From: an uncultured Lachnospiraceae bacterium
Lineage (GTDB): Bacteria; Bacillota; Clostridia; Lachnospirales; Lachnospiraceae
Direction: 5' to 3'
Length of the DNA stretch: 12,944 nt
NCBI GenBank assembly: GCA_948468325.1
Contig: CAOKHR010000039.1
Span: 1 to 12,944 of the forward strand
The notes under the pieces: generated by a model
Databases searched by the model: none
The model's input: the letters and a program-made list of their open reading frames with translations, nothing else
What the model was told of the DNA's origin: nothing
Position numbers and translations under genes: made by a program
In this document: positions 1 through 6,733 of the stretch, one piece after another
How the letters are laid out: each line of letters starts with the position of its first letter
Numbering within the stretch: the stretch's first letter is position 1

Positions 1-68
1 GGGATTTTACTCTCTGCTTCCTTTTTATTTTGCCAACTATAATTTTACACTAACTGCAAAAAAATCAG

Positions 69-97
69 TTTTCAAAAGATATTGTCCGATGTATAAT
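69..97 (+). promoter_or_regulatory. Predicted sigma-A promoter of the Rpn-like nuclease gene
   Basis: A -35-like TTTTCA at 69-74 is followed by a 17-nt spacer and a perfect TATAAT at 92-97. Transcription would start near 104, only about 20 nt before the likely TTG start at 124, so the leader is very short. A second TATAAT at 38-43 has no convincing -35 element. Prediction is by eye only. Confidence 0.5.
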
Positions 98-114
98 TAA
101 AGCAGCGGAAGAAG

Positions 115-933
115 GTGATATTTTTGAATACAACGGAGCAGATACATCAGCAGGATTTAGAGCGTTTAAAATTACTCCGATATATAGATGATGATTTCAT
201 GTCTGTCTGCCTTGCAGATAATTTTGAAGGCGTGGAACTGATACTTAGAATTGTTTTAAGGAGAGAGGATATAAAAATTAAATCCGTTCGGACTCAGGAG
301 CTGCTGAAAAATTTGCAGGGGCGTTCGGCTATCTTAGACGTTCATGCAATTGACAGTACAAATAAAGAATTTGACGTGGAAATTCAAAGGTCAGATGCAG
401 GCGCAGGCGCAAAAAGAGCAAGGCACAACAGCAGTCTCTTAGATGCACATATATTAAAAGCCGGAGATGATACGGAAAATATTCCCGACAGCTATGTTAT
501 TTTTATAACAGAAAATGATGTAATGAAAGGAAATCAGCCGATATATCCAGTAGAAAGATATGTCACGATCGGGGAAAATAAAGTATTGTTTGATGACGGT
601 TCGCATATTTTATATGTTAATGGGAAGTATAGGGGAAATGATGAAATCGGTAAACTAATGCACGATTTTTCATGCACCAATCCCGATGATATGAATTATG
701 AGGCACTTGCTAAAAAAGCAAGATACTTCAAAAAGGACGAGGAAGGAGTGGCGGCCATGTGTAAGATTATGGAAGATATGAGAATTGAAGCTGCGTTAAA
801 CAGCGCAAGAGAAACTGCAGAAAGATTGATTAAAAAAGATAAAATGACACTTGAAGAAATCGCAGAGTGTGTTCCGCTATTATCGCTTGACGAATTAAGG
901 GAAATTGAAGCAAGAGTTTTACAGTTAGCATAA
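115..933 (+). CDS. PD-(D/E)XK nuclease-family protein (Rpn / putative transposase type)
   Basis: The protein resembles the large family annotated as Rpn-type recombination-promoting nuclease or 'putative transposase' (PDDEXK_2-like, TIGR01784-like). The nuclease core is visible: D75 in the strand AILDV and, after a short hairpin, E89-I90-Q91 in FDVEIQ. This is the D...ExQ variant of the PD-(D/E)XK site that is common in this family. The segments YVIFITENDV (around 155) and HILYVNGKYRG (around 192) are also typical, and the C-terminal third is helical and charged. Residues are numbered from the GTG at 115. A TTG at 124 is the better start, because the SD-like AAGGTGAT at 112-119 lies at correct distance from it, whereas the GTG sits inside that SD. 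The length is normal and no truncation is seen. It is a monocistron with its own promoter and terminator. Family members cut DNA, and some are linked to mobile DNA or phage response; the function here is unknown. Confidence 0.85.
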   Translation: MIFLNTTEQIHQQDLERLKLLRYIDDDFMSVCLADNFEGVELILRIVLRREDIKIKSVRTQELLKNLQGRSAILDVHAIDSTNKEFDVEIQRSDAGAGAKRARHNSSLLDAHILKAGDDTENIPDSYVIFITENDVMKGNQPIYPVERYVTIGENKVLFDDGSHILYVNGKYRGNDEIGKLMHDFSCTNPDDMNYEALAKKARYFKKDEEGVAAMCKIMEDMRIEAALNSARETAERLIKKDKMTLEEIAECVPLLSLDELREIEARVLQLA

Positions 934-971
934 TTAACCATATCAATCAAAATGAAATACCATAACAGTAT

Positions 972-1011
972 CAGAGTATATAGAAACCGAAAACTATATA
1001 CTCTGTTTTTT
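972..1011 (+). terminator. Strong intrinsic terminator after the Rpn-like gene
   Basis: A perfect 12-bp stem (972-983 with 994-1005, arm CAGAGTATATAG) encloses a 10-nt loop and is followed directly by six T. It lies 38 nt past the stop codon. There is no T-run on the other strand, so it is directional (+). It isolates the nuclease gene from the dynamin-like operon downstream. Confidence 0.92.
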
Positions 1012-1041
1012 ACCATAAAGTAACATGAATGAACCACACAT

Positions 1042-1104
1042 TTAGTCGGTATATTCTGTATTTATAACTTCACTGTTCCTAATAACCTGTGCTGTTGGTG
1101 CCAT
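1042..1104 (-). CDS. Possible 20-aa peptide or gene remnant with a good ribosome binding site
   Basis: A minus-strand ATG at 1104-1102 is preceded by the SD AAAGGAAG (1119-1112) at 7-nt spacing and opens a 20-codon frame (begins MAPTAQVIRN, ends NTEYTD) closed by TAA at 1044-1042. It begins 4 nt after the stop of another minus-strand frame, which is the layout of translationally coupled genes. I do not recognise the peptide. It could be a real small protein or the start of a gene whose remainder has been lost. No matching promoter or terminator is evident. Confidence 0.25.
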   Translation of the reverse strand: MAPTAQVIRNSEVINTEYTD

Positions 1105-1108
1105 AGTA

Positions 1109-1240
1109 TTACTTCCTTTTATCATGATTTCCCCACGGCTGCATACAAAGCAGCTTCCCCTTTTTGTCTTTGTCTTGCGAAATGTCAGAGCATAACGGTG
1201 CGAAAACGATAAACGCAGCTAAAGCACCGAAGAAAGACAC
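1109..1240 (-). pseudogene. Remnant of a small membrane protein (43 codons, no proper start)
   Basis: The minus-strand frame stays open from about 1275 to the TAA at 1111-1109. It encodes one hydrophobic helix (SFFGALAAFIVFAPL) followed by a short basic tail (segments KDKKGK and NHDKRK). The only usable start is a GTG at 1240, which has no ribosome binding site, and the frame runs into the A/T-rich promoter region of the GTPase operon. This looks like the 3' end of a membrane-protein gene truncated at that junction. A chance open frame is possible because it is short. No family is recognised. Confidence 0.3.
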
Positions 1241-1254
1241 GAAAAGGACAAGTA

Positions 1255-1283
1255 TTGAATAAAAAAATGTTATATATTATAAT
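1255..1283 (+). promoter_or_regulatory. Predicted sigma-A promoter of the dynamin-like GTPase operon
   Basis: TTGAAT (1255-1260), a 17-nt spacer and a perfect TATAAT (1278-1283) make a near-consensus housekeeping promoter. Transcription would begin near 1290, giving a leader of about 40 nt before the ATG at 1329. No second promoter is evident before the next two genes, so the three genes are probably co-transcribed from here. Confidence 0.7.
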
Positions 1284-1328
1284 AATTTTGTATTTTGTAA
1301 TTAAATATACAGAAAGGAAAAAGCTGCG

Positions 1329-3128
1329 ATGTATAACAATATTTTATGTCAAAAAGAAGAACAGATGGCTTTAAATGGATTTTTTGAAGATTTGCTAGTG
1401 ATAATTCAGGATAGCGATGACAGTGCAGCAAAAGAAACACTAAAAAAAGCCCTTCATGGTATGACTGATAATATAAGTTATATTATTCTGGGTGAAGAAA
1501 AAACAGGTAAGACAAGTCTTCTCAAAGAGATATTTCAGGATATTCTGGATTTTCATGAAGATATGGTCGGAGATATATGCGAATACCGATACGGAGAACA
1601 GGAACTGGCCACCCCGCTATCAGAAGGGTATCAAAAGAAGTTTTTAACCTCGGAAAATATGAAAGGCATATCTGTAATTGACACAAAAGGCCTGAATCTT
1701 ATACAAAATCATTCTCTGGGCAGGATTTCACAGTTTGTAGAAAAATGTTCTGCCGTTTTTATTGTTTTAAACGCAGATAATGTAACCAGTGTAAGAACCT
1801 GGGATATTATCGAGAGTTTCCCGTCTAAAAAAATGGTTTTTTTCATTACAAAATGTGATCTGTTTTCAGAAAATGAATTAGACGAAGCGATAAAAAAAGT
1901 AAAATATTATATGCAGGAATGCGGTATCAATGCGCCTGTATACGCTGTCAGTAAAAACAACGATATTTTCATGAAAAACATGTCTGCTATGAAAGATGTT
2001 CGTTTTTATATCAGAGAACAGTTAATCGGGAAAAATCCGTTTTTAGATAAACAAAGGGAATACCTGAATGAAACGAGAGAACTGCTCATGCAGATTGAGG
2101 AATCTTTTTCTTTAAGAAAAAAGCAGTATGCATCTGATGCAGAAATTTTGCTTAAAATCAATCAGTCCATGGACGACTACATGGCTAATCATAAAGACAC
2201 AATCAAAAATCTGGTGCATAAAGTAACAGACCAAATCAATGAGAATATAGACGACTATCAGCAGGAAATCATATCGAAACTCAATCCGTACAAAATTAAA
2301 GAGCGTTTCAGGCAAAAAGAAGATTTTATGGAATATCTGAACATGGTGAATGAAAATTATAAATCTATGATGACAGATTCCATAAATCGTAAAACAATAG
2401 AGGTCATGAAAGGATGTCTTCATGATTTGGAAATTATCTTTCAGGAAGCAGTTGGATATTTTAATACGAGAGAAAATATATTAGCATTGAATGATAAATT
2501 TTATGGTTCACTGGCAGCCAGCCGCAAACAGATAGTAGCAGAAACAAAAGAAACTGTCGCAGAAACTGCCAAATTATATAAAACCTTAAGCAATGCATCA
2601 GAAACCTTATTTATGCAGGTTTGGGAAGAATATAAGAAATATGAAAGACGTATCCAAAATCATCACAAAGCAGCAAATGCCGCAGGAGCCATAGCAGGAG
2701 TTGCAGGGGGGATTGCATCAGGACGTGCAATTGGTTCAGCAGCAATAATGGCAGCCGGAAAGCTATTAGGAACTGTTATAGGGGGCATTACAATGTCAGG
2801 AATGATTGGTGTAATCGGGATTGGAAGCGCAATGTTGTTTAATTATTTAGTAAAAACTTTATGGGACCCTAAATCCGCAGGAAAAATGGAGGAAGCGACA
2901 CGGAAGTGCATTGAACAGTTCCAGACTGAGGTGGCACACACAAGAACTGAAATGACAGCTCAAATTTCAGAACAGATAACAACTATTTTCCAAAAAGAAC
3001 TTATGGCCATTGACGGATGTTTCACAGGCTTTAGAATGTCCGTCAATATTGACGGGCAAAAAATTCCCATGCTGGAACAAAAATTATTGGAAACGCAGAA
3101 ATTACTCAAGCAGATTGAAATGATATAA
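1329..3128 (+). CDS. Dynamin-like large GTPase
   Basis: The N-terminal half is a GTPase domain. G1 is GEEKTGKTS (G55, K61, T62), G3 is DTKG (D118-G121), G4 is TKCD (174-177), and a G5-like AVSKN lies at 206-210. Residues 240-440 form long charged helices predicted to coil, as in a dynamin stalk. Residues 448-508 are glycine- and alanine-rich and strongly hydrophobic, matching the membrane-inserting paddle of bacterial dynamin-like proteins, followed by a final helical region to 599. Family knowledge: such proteins bind and remodel or fuse membranes using GTP. The SD AAAGGAA (1313-1319) supports the ATG at 1329; an in-frame ATG at 1365 is a weaker alternative. It is the first gene of a three-gene operon, and the next gene starts 17 nt after its stop. 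The exact subfamily is not known to me. A 16-bp palindrome lies near its 3' end. Confidence 0.85.
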   Translation: MYNNILCQKEEQMALNGFFEDLLVIIQDSDDSAAKETLKKALHGMTDNISYIILGEEKTGKTSLLKEIFQDILDFHEDMVGDICEYRYGEQELATPLSEGYQKKFLTSENMKGISVIDTKGLNLIQNHSLGRISQFVEKCSAVFIVLNADNVTSVRTWDIIESFPSKKMVFFITKCDLFSENELDEAIKKVKYYMQECGINAPVYAVSKNNDIFMKNMSAMKDVRFYIREQLIGKNPFLDKQREYLNETRELLMQIEESFSLRKKQYASDAEILLKINQSMDDYMANHKDTIKNLVHKVTDQINENIDDYQQEIISKLNPYKIKERFRQKEDFMEYLNMVNENYKSMMTDSINRKTIEVMKGCLHDLEIIFQEAVGYFNTRENILALNDKFYGSLAASRKQIVAETKETVAETAKLYKTLSNASETLFMQVWEEYKKYERRIQNHHKAANAAGAIAGVAGGIASGRAIGSAAIMAAGKLLGTVIGGITMSGMIGVIGIGSAMLFNYLVKTLWDPKSAGKMEEATRKCIEQFQTEVAHTRTEMTAQISEQITTIFQKELMAIDGCFTGFRMSVNIDGQKIPMLEQKLLETQKLLKQIEMI

Positions 3129-3145
3129 GCCGAAGGAGAAAGAAA

Positions 3146-4462
3146 ATGGATACAAAACAGATAAAAACATTGGAATGGCTGGACAGCCTGGAGAATTATG
3201 CCAAAGAAAAACGGCTTTCCATGAGGATAATTGACGGGATTGAAGAATGTAAAAGAAAAGTAGAATCAAAGAAAGTCGATTGGATGGCAGTAAATCATAA
3301 AATAGAAGATCTGACAGGCAGCATTGAACAAAAGACTGTTCCGGCAGTATCACAAAATAATAGTGAAAATCAGGTATCCCTGCAAAGTATTAAAGAACAG
3401 ATTAAAAAAATGGCACAAAGATGTCAAACCGAAAATCAGGCATCAATAGGAAGCATAACAGAACGAAAAAATCTTGTAGTAAAAAAATCATACGATGACT
3501 TGCGGGAAATCACATATACAAAGGCACATCTGCAGGAATTGAAAAATCAAAATGACTACCTTCATTTTTATGAACAGGAAAAATCGGAATATGAACGAAA
3601 CGGTTTTCAAATGCTTCGGGAACTCCTGCAGGATATTAGCAGTAATTATGACCATCTGCTGGAACATATAAAGAGCATGCTGTCCAGTATCGGAGGGTAT
3701 AAAATTGGCGTAGGAAATGAGAAAATCTATTATGATTTTGAAACAAAAAGAGAAGGTTTAGATACCAGACTCCAAAGTGAAATATCATCATTAGATATTG
3801 GCGGAAACAAAATAATAGATTTCGGTAAGAAAACCGTTGAACCTGTTAAAAAAACAGTAAAGAAATTTATCCGAAAAAGAAAGCTGCTGGCATGGATTCC
3901 GTTTCTGATTTTGATTCTTGGACTGGTTACGGGTTCTGCTGTAACACGGAAGGATAATATTGAAAAGCTGCAGGCACAGAGCGTAGATTCTAAAGAAGAT
4001 GAACAGTCTGCATGGTTGTCTGATATAGGAAAACAAATGAGGGAAAAGGCAATAAACAGCGTCTCTACGTCTGTTATTTCTAAGACAACAACATCGTTTG
4101 CAGCTCTTCTGTCAACCTTAATCGCTGCATTAGGAAGTGTTTTGCTGGCTATTATATTGATAATTATTGTTTTATATGCAGCTTATCTTAGAATGTTGAA
4201 AGCGTGGTGCAATAGCAGAATCTGTACAGAATGTGAAAAATACTTACGTGCGGAACTGGATATGTTTATCGGAAGTGATTCGCTTATGCCAGTACTTGAT
4301 GAAGCAATAAAAACGGCTGTTAAAGAGTATGAGGAAGAATATCTGATAATCTTAAATCAGATTTTTCTGGAAAGTGAACTGGATGAGGCAAATGAGGAAC
4401 AAAAAGGAATCAAACGTTTTCATGAACTGAAAGAATCCTGGAACAAGATAAAATATGAATAA
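3146..4462 (+). CDS. Coiled-coil protein with two transmembrane segments, GTPase-operon partner
   Basis: No known family is recognised. The first 240 residues are charged, Gln/Glu/Lys-rich and helical, with a tyrosine-rich stretch near 185-200. A basic patch (about 229-246, many Lys/Arg) leads into transmembrane segment 1 (about 247-266, LLAWIPFLILILGL). A polar loop of about 50 residues follows, then a longer hydrophobic segment 2 (about 318-347) and a helical, acidic C-terminal domain of about 90 residues. There is no P-loop, so it is not a second GTPase. By charge, both large domains should face the cytoplasm, with a short outer loop. The SD AAGGAG (3133-3138) fixes the ATG. It lies between the GTPase and the zinc-ribbon gene with gaps of 17 and 8 nt. 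I infer that it is a membrane anchor or partner of the GTPase; the organisation loosely recalls the LeoABC-type dynamin neighbourhoods, without sequence proof. Confidence 0.75.
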   Translation: MDTKQIKTLEWLDSLENYAKEKRLSMRIIDGIEECKRKVESKKVDWMAVNHKIEDLTGSIEQKTVPAVSQNNSENQVSLQSIKEQIKKMAQRCQTENQASIGSITERKNLVVKKSYDDLREITYTKAHLQELKNQNDYLHFYEQEKSEYERNGFQMLRELLQDISSNYDHLLEHIKSMLSSIGGYKIGVGNEKIYYDFETKREGLDTRLQSEISSLDIGGNKIIDFGKKTVEPVKKTVKKFIRKRKLLAWIPFLILILGLVTGSAVTRKDNIEKLQAQSVDSKEDEQSAWLSDIGKQMREKAINSVSTSVISKTTTSFAALLSTLIAALGSVLLAIILIIIVLYAAYLRMLKAWCNSRICTECEKYLRAELDMFIGSDSLMPVLDEAIKTAVKEYEEEYLIILNQIFLESELDEANEEQKGIKRFHELKESWNKIKYE

Positions 4463-4470
4463 CGAGGTGT

Positions 4471-5043
4471 ATGATGGATAATTTAAAAGACTTAATGAAA
4501 AAAGTAAAAGTACGTGAAAACATACAGCATATTGTACCCAAGTCAGATAAAAGCGTAAATTTGAAATCATTGAAAAAAGAACTGGAAGAAAAAATGAATG
4601 AAAAACTGAAAATATACGGATTTATCGGCATGGAGGTCTATGATTTGGCTCAGGAAAAGAAAATAGATTTTCCCCAAATCAAAAACTATATCGAGAAAAT
4701 GGATGAAATAAATCAGTCCATAGATAATCTGGAAAAACAGATAAAGGAGCAGGAAGCCAGGAATGTTGGCAAAAATGTATGTACCTGTGGATTTAAGTTA
4801 AAATCTCAGGATAGATTCTGTCCCAACTGCGGTGAAATGGTGCAAAGAGACGAAATAATATGTATCTGTGGCAAAGAACTGGAAAAGGATTCTAAATTTT
4901 GTCGTGCCTGTGGCAAGAGTGTGGAAGAAATTTTAAAAATTCAGGAAGAAAACAGGCGGCCGCCTATGAAAGAATGTATTTGCGGCGCCATGATTCCGGC
5001 CGGACAGTTCATGTGTCTGGAATGTGGAAGAAAAGCAGAATAG
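4471..5043 (+). CDS. Triple zinc-ribbon protein, third gene of the GTPase operon
   Basis: The first 100 residues are charged and helical, with a likely coiled coil at about 72-98. The C-terminal half holds three zinc ribbons of identical spacing, CxC-x10-CxxC: C104/C106/C117/C120, C131/C133/C144/C147 and C169/C171/C182/C185. Each second half ends CG, as in the small structural ribbons used for protein or nucleic-acid contacts. There is no catalytic domain and no membrane segment. The start is either ATG 4471 or ATG 4474; the SD GAGG at 4464-4467 is better spaced for 4474. The gene begins 8 nt after the upstream stop, so it is translated with the membrane-protein gene. Its role is unknown. By context it is probably an adaptor or regulator that binds the GTPase or membrane protein. 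Confidence 0.8.
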   Translation: MMDNLKDLMKKVKVRENIQHIVPKSDKSVNLKSLKKELEEKMNEKLKIYGFIGMEVYDLAQEKKIDFPQIKNYIEKMDEINQSIDNLEKQIKEQEARNVGKNVCTCGFKLKSQDRFCPNCGEMVQRDEIICICGKELEKDSKFCRACGKSVEEILKIQEENRRPPMKECICGAMIPAGQFMCLECGRKAE

Positions 5044-5055
5044 ACTACAACATGG

Positions 5056-5083
5056 TTGTCCTTATAAAAAATTTTACCATAAA
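5056..5083 (+). promoter_or_regulatory. Weak candidate promoter for pncB
   Basis: TTGTCC (5056-5061), a 16-nt spacer and CATAAA (5078-5083) are the only -35/-10 pair I can find between the zinc-ribbon gene and pncB. The match is modest. If it is not used, pncB must be read through from the GTPase operon, since no terminator with a T-run separates them. Confidence 0.3.
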
Positions 5084-5108
5084 TCAGGAAACGAAAAATT
5101 AACAAGCA

Positions 5109-5124
5109 GCCTGTTTAAACAGGC
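5109..5124. promoter_or_regulatory. Perfect 16-bp palindrome in the pncB leader (possible operator)
   Basis: GCCTGTTTAAACAGGC is a perfect dyad lying 16 nt before the pncB ATG, between the candidate promoter and the SD-like AAAGAGAG. It could be an operator for a repressor of NAD genes, or an RNA hairpin near the ribosome binding site. It is not followed by T residues, so it is not a standard terminator. The binding protein cannot be named from sequence alone. Confidence 0.45.
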
Positions 5125-5140
5125 AGAAAGAGAGCATTTT

Positions 5141-6583
5141 ATGAGCACATTAAATCTTACGCTGCTGACGGATTTGTATGAAATAACAATGATGCAGGGA
5201 TATTTTAAAACTGACAACCAGGACGTTGTGGTATTTGATGCCTTCTACCGCAGCAATCCCTGCGGCGGCGGTTATGCAGTCTGTGCCGGATTGGAGCAGG
5301 TGATTGATTATATAAAAAATCTGCATTTTTCCAAAGAAGACGTTGATTATTTAAGAAGCCTCCGCATATTTGATGAAGACTTTTTGGATTATCTGAAAGA
5401 TTTTAAGTTTTCCGGTGATCTATATGCCATTCCGGAAGGCAGCATTATTTTCCCAAGAGAACCTCTGATTAAAGTGATTGCTCCTATCATGGAAGCGCAG
5501 CTTATCGAAACTGCTATTTTAAATATCATCAACCACCAGAGCCTGATTGCCACCAAAGCGGCAAGGGTATGTTATGCGGCAAAAGGCGACGGCATTATGG
5601 AATTCGGACTGCGCCGCGCCCAGGGACCGGATTCCGGCGTATACGGTGCGAGAGCCGCCATAATCGGCGGCTGCAAAGGTACTTCCAATGTGCTTGCAGG
5701 CTCGCTTTTTGATGTGCCGGTGCTTGGAACCCATGCCCACAGCTGGATTATGAGTTTCCCCGATGAATATACCGCATTTAAAAACTATGCGGCTTTGTAC
5801 CCTTCCGCCTGTATTCTTTTAGTCGATACTTATGATACCTTACAGTCCGGCATTCCAAACGCCATCCGGGTATTTACGGAAATGCGCAAAGAGGGCATTC
5901 CTCTGACTTATTACGGCATCCGTATGGACAGCGGAGACCTTGCTTATCTTTCCAAAAAAGCCCGCCGGATGTTAGATGAAGCAGGCTTTCCCGATGCAGT
6001 CATTTCTGCTTCCAATGATCTGGACGAATATCTGATTCAGAGCTTAAAATTTCAGGGCGCCATGATTACTTCCTGGGGCGTCGGCACCAATTTAATTACT
6101 GCAAAAGACAATCCCGCTTTTGGCGGTGTTTACAAGCTTGCCGCAATACGGGACAAAGACGGTACATTTTTACCCAAAATAAAGCTTTCCGAAAATACCG
6201 AAAAAGTCACAAATCCCGGCAACAAAACTGTTTACCGCATTTATGACAATGACACAGGAAAAATACGGGCCGATTATATCTGTCTTGTAGGAGAGACTTT
6301 TGACACGGAAGAAGATCTGGTTTTATTTGATCCGAATGAACCCTGGAAAAAGACAAAGCTTGCCGGAGGAAGCTACCATATGCGGGAATTACTGGTTCCT
6401 GTTTTTAAAGACGGCCGCTGTGTTTACAAATCTCCCAGCGTAATGGAAATCCGCGAAATCTGCAGCAAAGAAAAAGAAACGATCTGGGATGAAACAAAAC
6501 GATTTGTCAATCCCGCAAAAATCTATGTGGATCTTTCTGACAAACTGTACAATTTAAAACGTTCTCTGCTAGAGCGTATTTAA
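5141..6583 (+). CDS. pncB: Nicotinate phosphoribosyltransferase
   Basis: This enzyme makes nicotinate mononucleotide from nicotinate and PRPP, with ATP hydrolysis, in the Preiss-Handler NAD salvage route; it is cytoplasmic. At 480 aa it has the usual length of the long Firmicutes type. Family landmarks are the N-terminal LLTDLYEITMMQGYF, FGLRRAQGPD (155-164), LGTHAHSW (195-202, the region of the histidine phosphorylated in the catalytic cycle), VDTYDT, GIRMDSGDLA (phosphate/PRPP site), SNDLDE and WGVGTNL. The frame is open back to 5024, but that part overlaps the preceding gene and lacks family sequence. The ATG at 5141 is preceded by a GA-rich SD (AAAGAGAG) and starts at the conserved N-terminus. 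It follows the accessory operon by 97 nt and converges with sigF. Codon use is more G/C-rich than in the three genes before it, consistent with a core gene. Confidence 0.95.
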   Translation: MSTLNLTLLTDLYEITMMQGYFKTDNQDVVVFDAFYRSNPCGGGYAVCAGLEQVIDYIKNLHFSKEDVDYLRSLRIFDEDFLDYLKDFKFSGDLYAIPEGSIIFPREPLIKVIAPIMEAQLIETAILNIINHQSLIATKAARVCYAAKGDGIMEFGLRRAQGPDSGVYGARAAIIGGCKGTSNVLAGSLFDVPVLGTHAHSWIMSFPDEYTAFKNYAALYPSACILLVDTYDTLQSGIPNAIRVFTEMRKEGIPLTYYGIRMDSGDLAYLSKKARRMLDEAGFPDAVISASNDLDEYLIQSLKFQGAMITSWGVGTNLITAKDNPAFGGVYKLAAIRDKDGTFLPKIKLSENTEKVTNPGNKTVYRIYDNDTGKIRADYICLVGETFDTEEDLVLFDPNEPWKKTKLAGGSYHMRELLVPVFKDGRCVYKSPSVMEIREICSKEKETIWDETKRFVNPAKIYVDLSDKLYNLKRSLLERI

Positions 6584-6733
6584 AAATTGCCTTCTGCCAG
6601 ATGTACGGTCACACATAGCACCTCCAAGGACATGATATACCAAATGAGGAAAGCGCAGCAGGCTGCGTTGACCAAATTTGGTGCATATATTTTCACATGG
6701 CAAGTGAGCAGCCGTCCCGATGACGCTTTCCGG
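6584..6733. other. 150-nt dyad-rich gap between convergent pncB and sigF
   Basis: Three dyads are visible. One is CGCAGCAGGCTGCG (6653-6666). The second is the perfect palindrome ACCAAATTTGGT (6671-6682). The third is an 11-bp stem with one mismatch, 6699-6709 with 6739-6749, the right arm lying over the sigF stop. No hairpin has a clean T-run; CTTTTC after 6749 is the nearest for the + strand. One of these probably ends pncB or sigF transcription. Short frames are open on both strands (see findings), but none is convincing enough to call as a gene. Confidence 0.5.

Larger units (their letters stand above)
1012..1328. other. 317-nt gap between the nuclease gene and the GTPase operon
   Basis: No full-length gene is seen. 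The middle (1042-1240) carries two short minus-strand reading frames listed separately. A weak hairpin (GGCTGC / GCAGCT around 1137-1156) is present without a T-run. The last 75 nt are extremely A/T-rich and contain the promoter of the GTPase operon. Confidence 0.6.

Noticed and set aside
696..1037. 113-codon minus-strand frame
   Set aside because: Antisense to the Rpn-like gene and runs through its terminator hairpin; no ribosome binding site.
5044..5065. ACAAC-ATG-GTTGT hairpin as terminator of the GTPase operon
   Set aside because: Only a 5-bp stem with a 3-nt loop and no T-run, so too weak to call.
5024..5140. N-terminal extension of PncB
   Set aside because: Overlaps the zinc-ribbon gene and the leader palindrome; the family N-terminus begins at the ATG at 5141.
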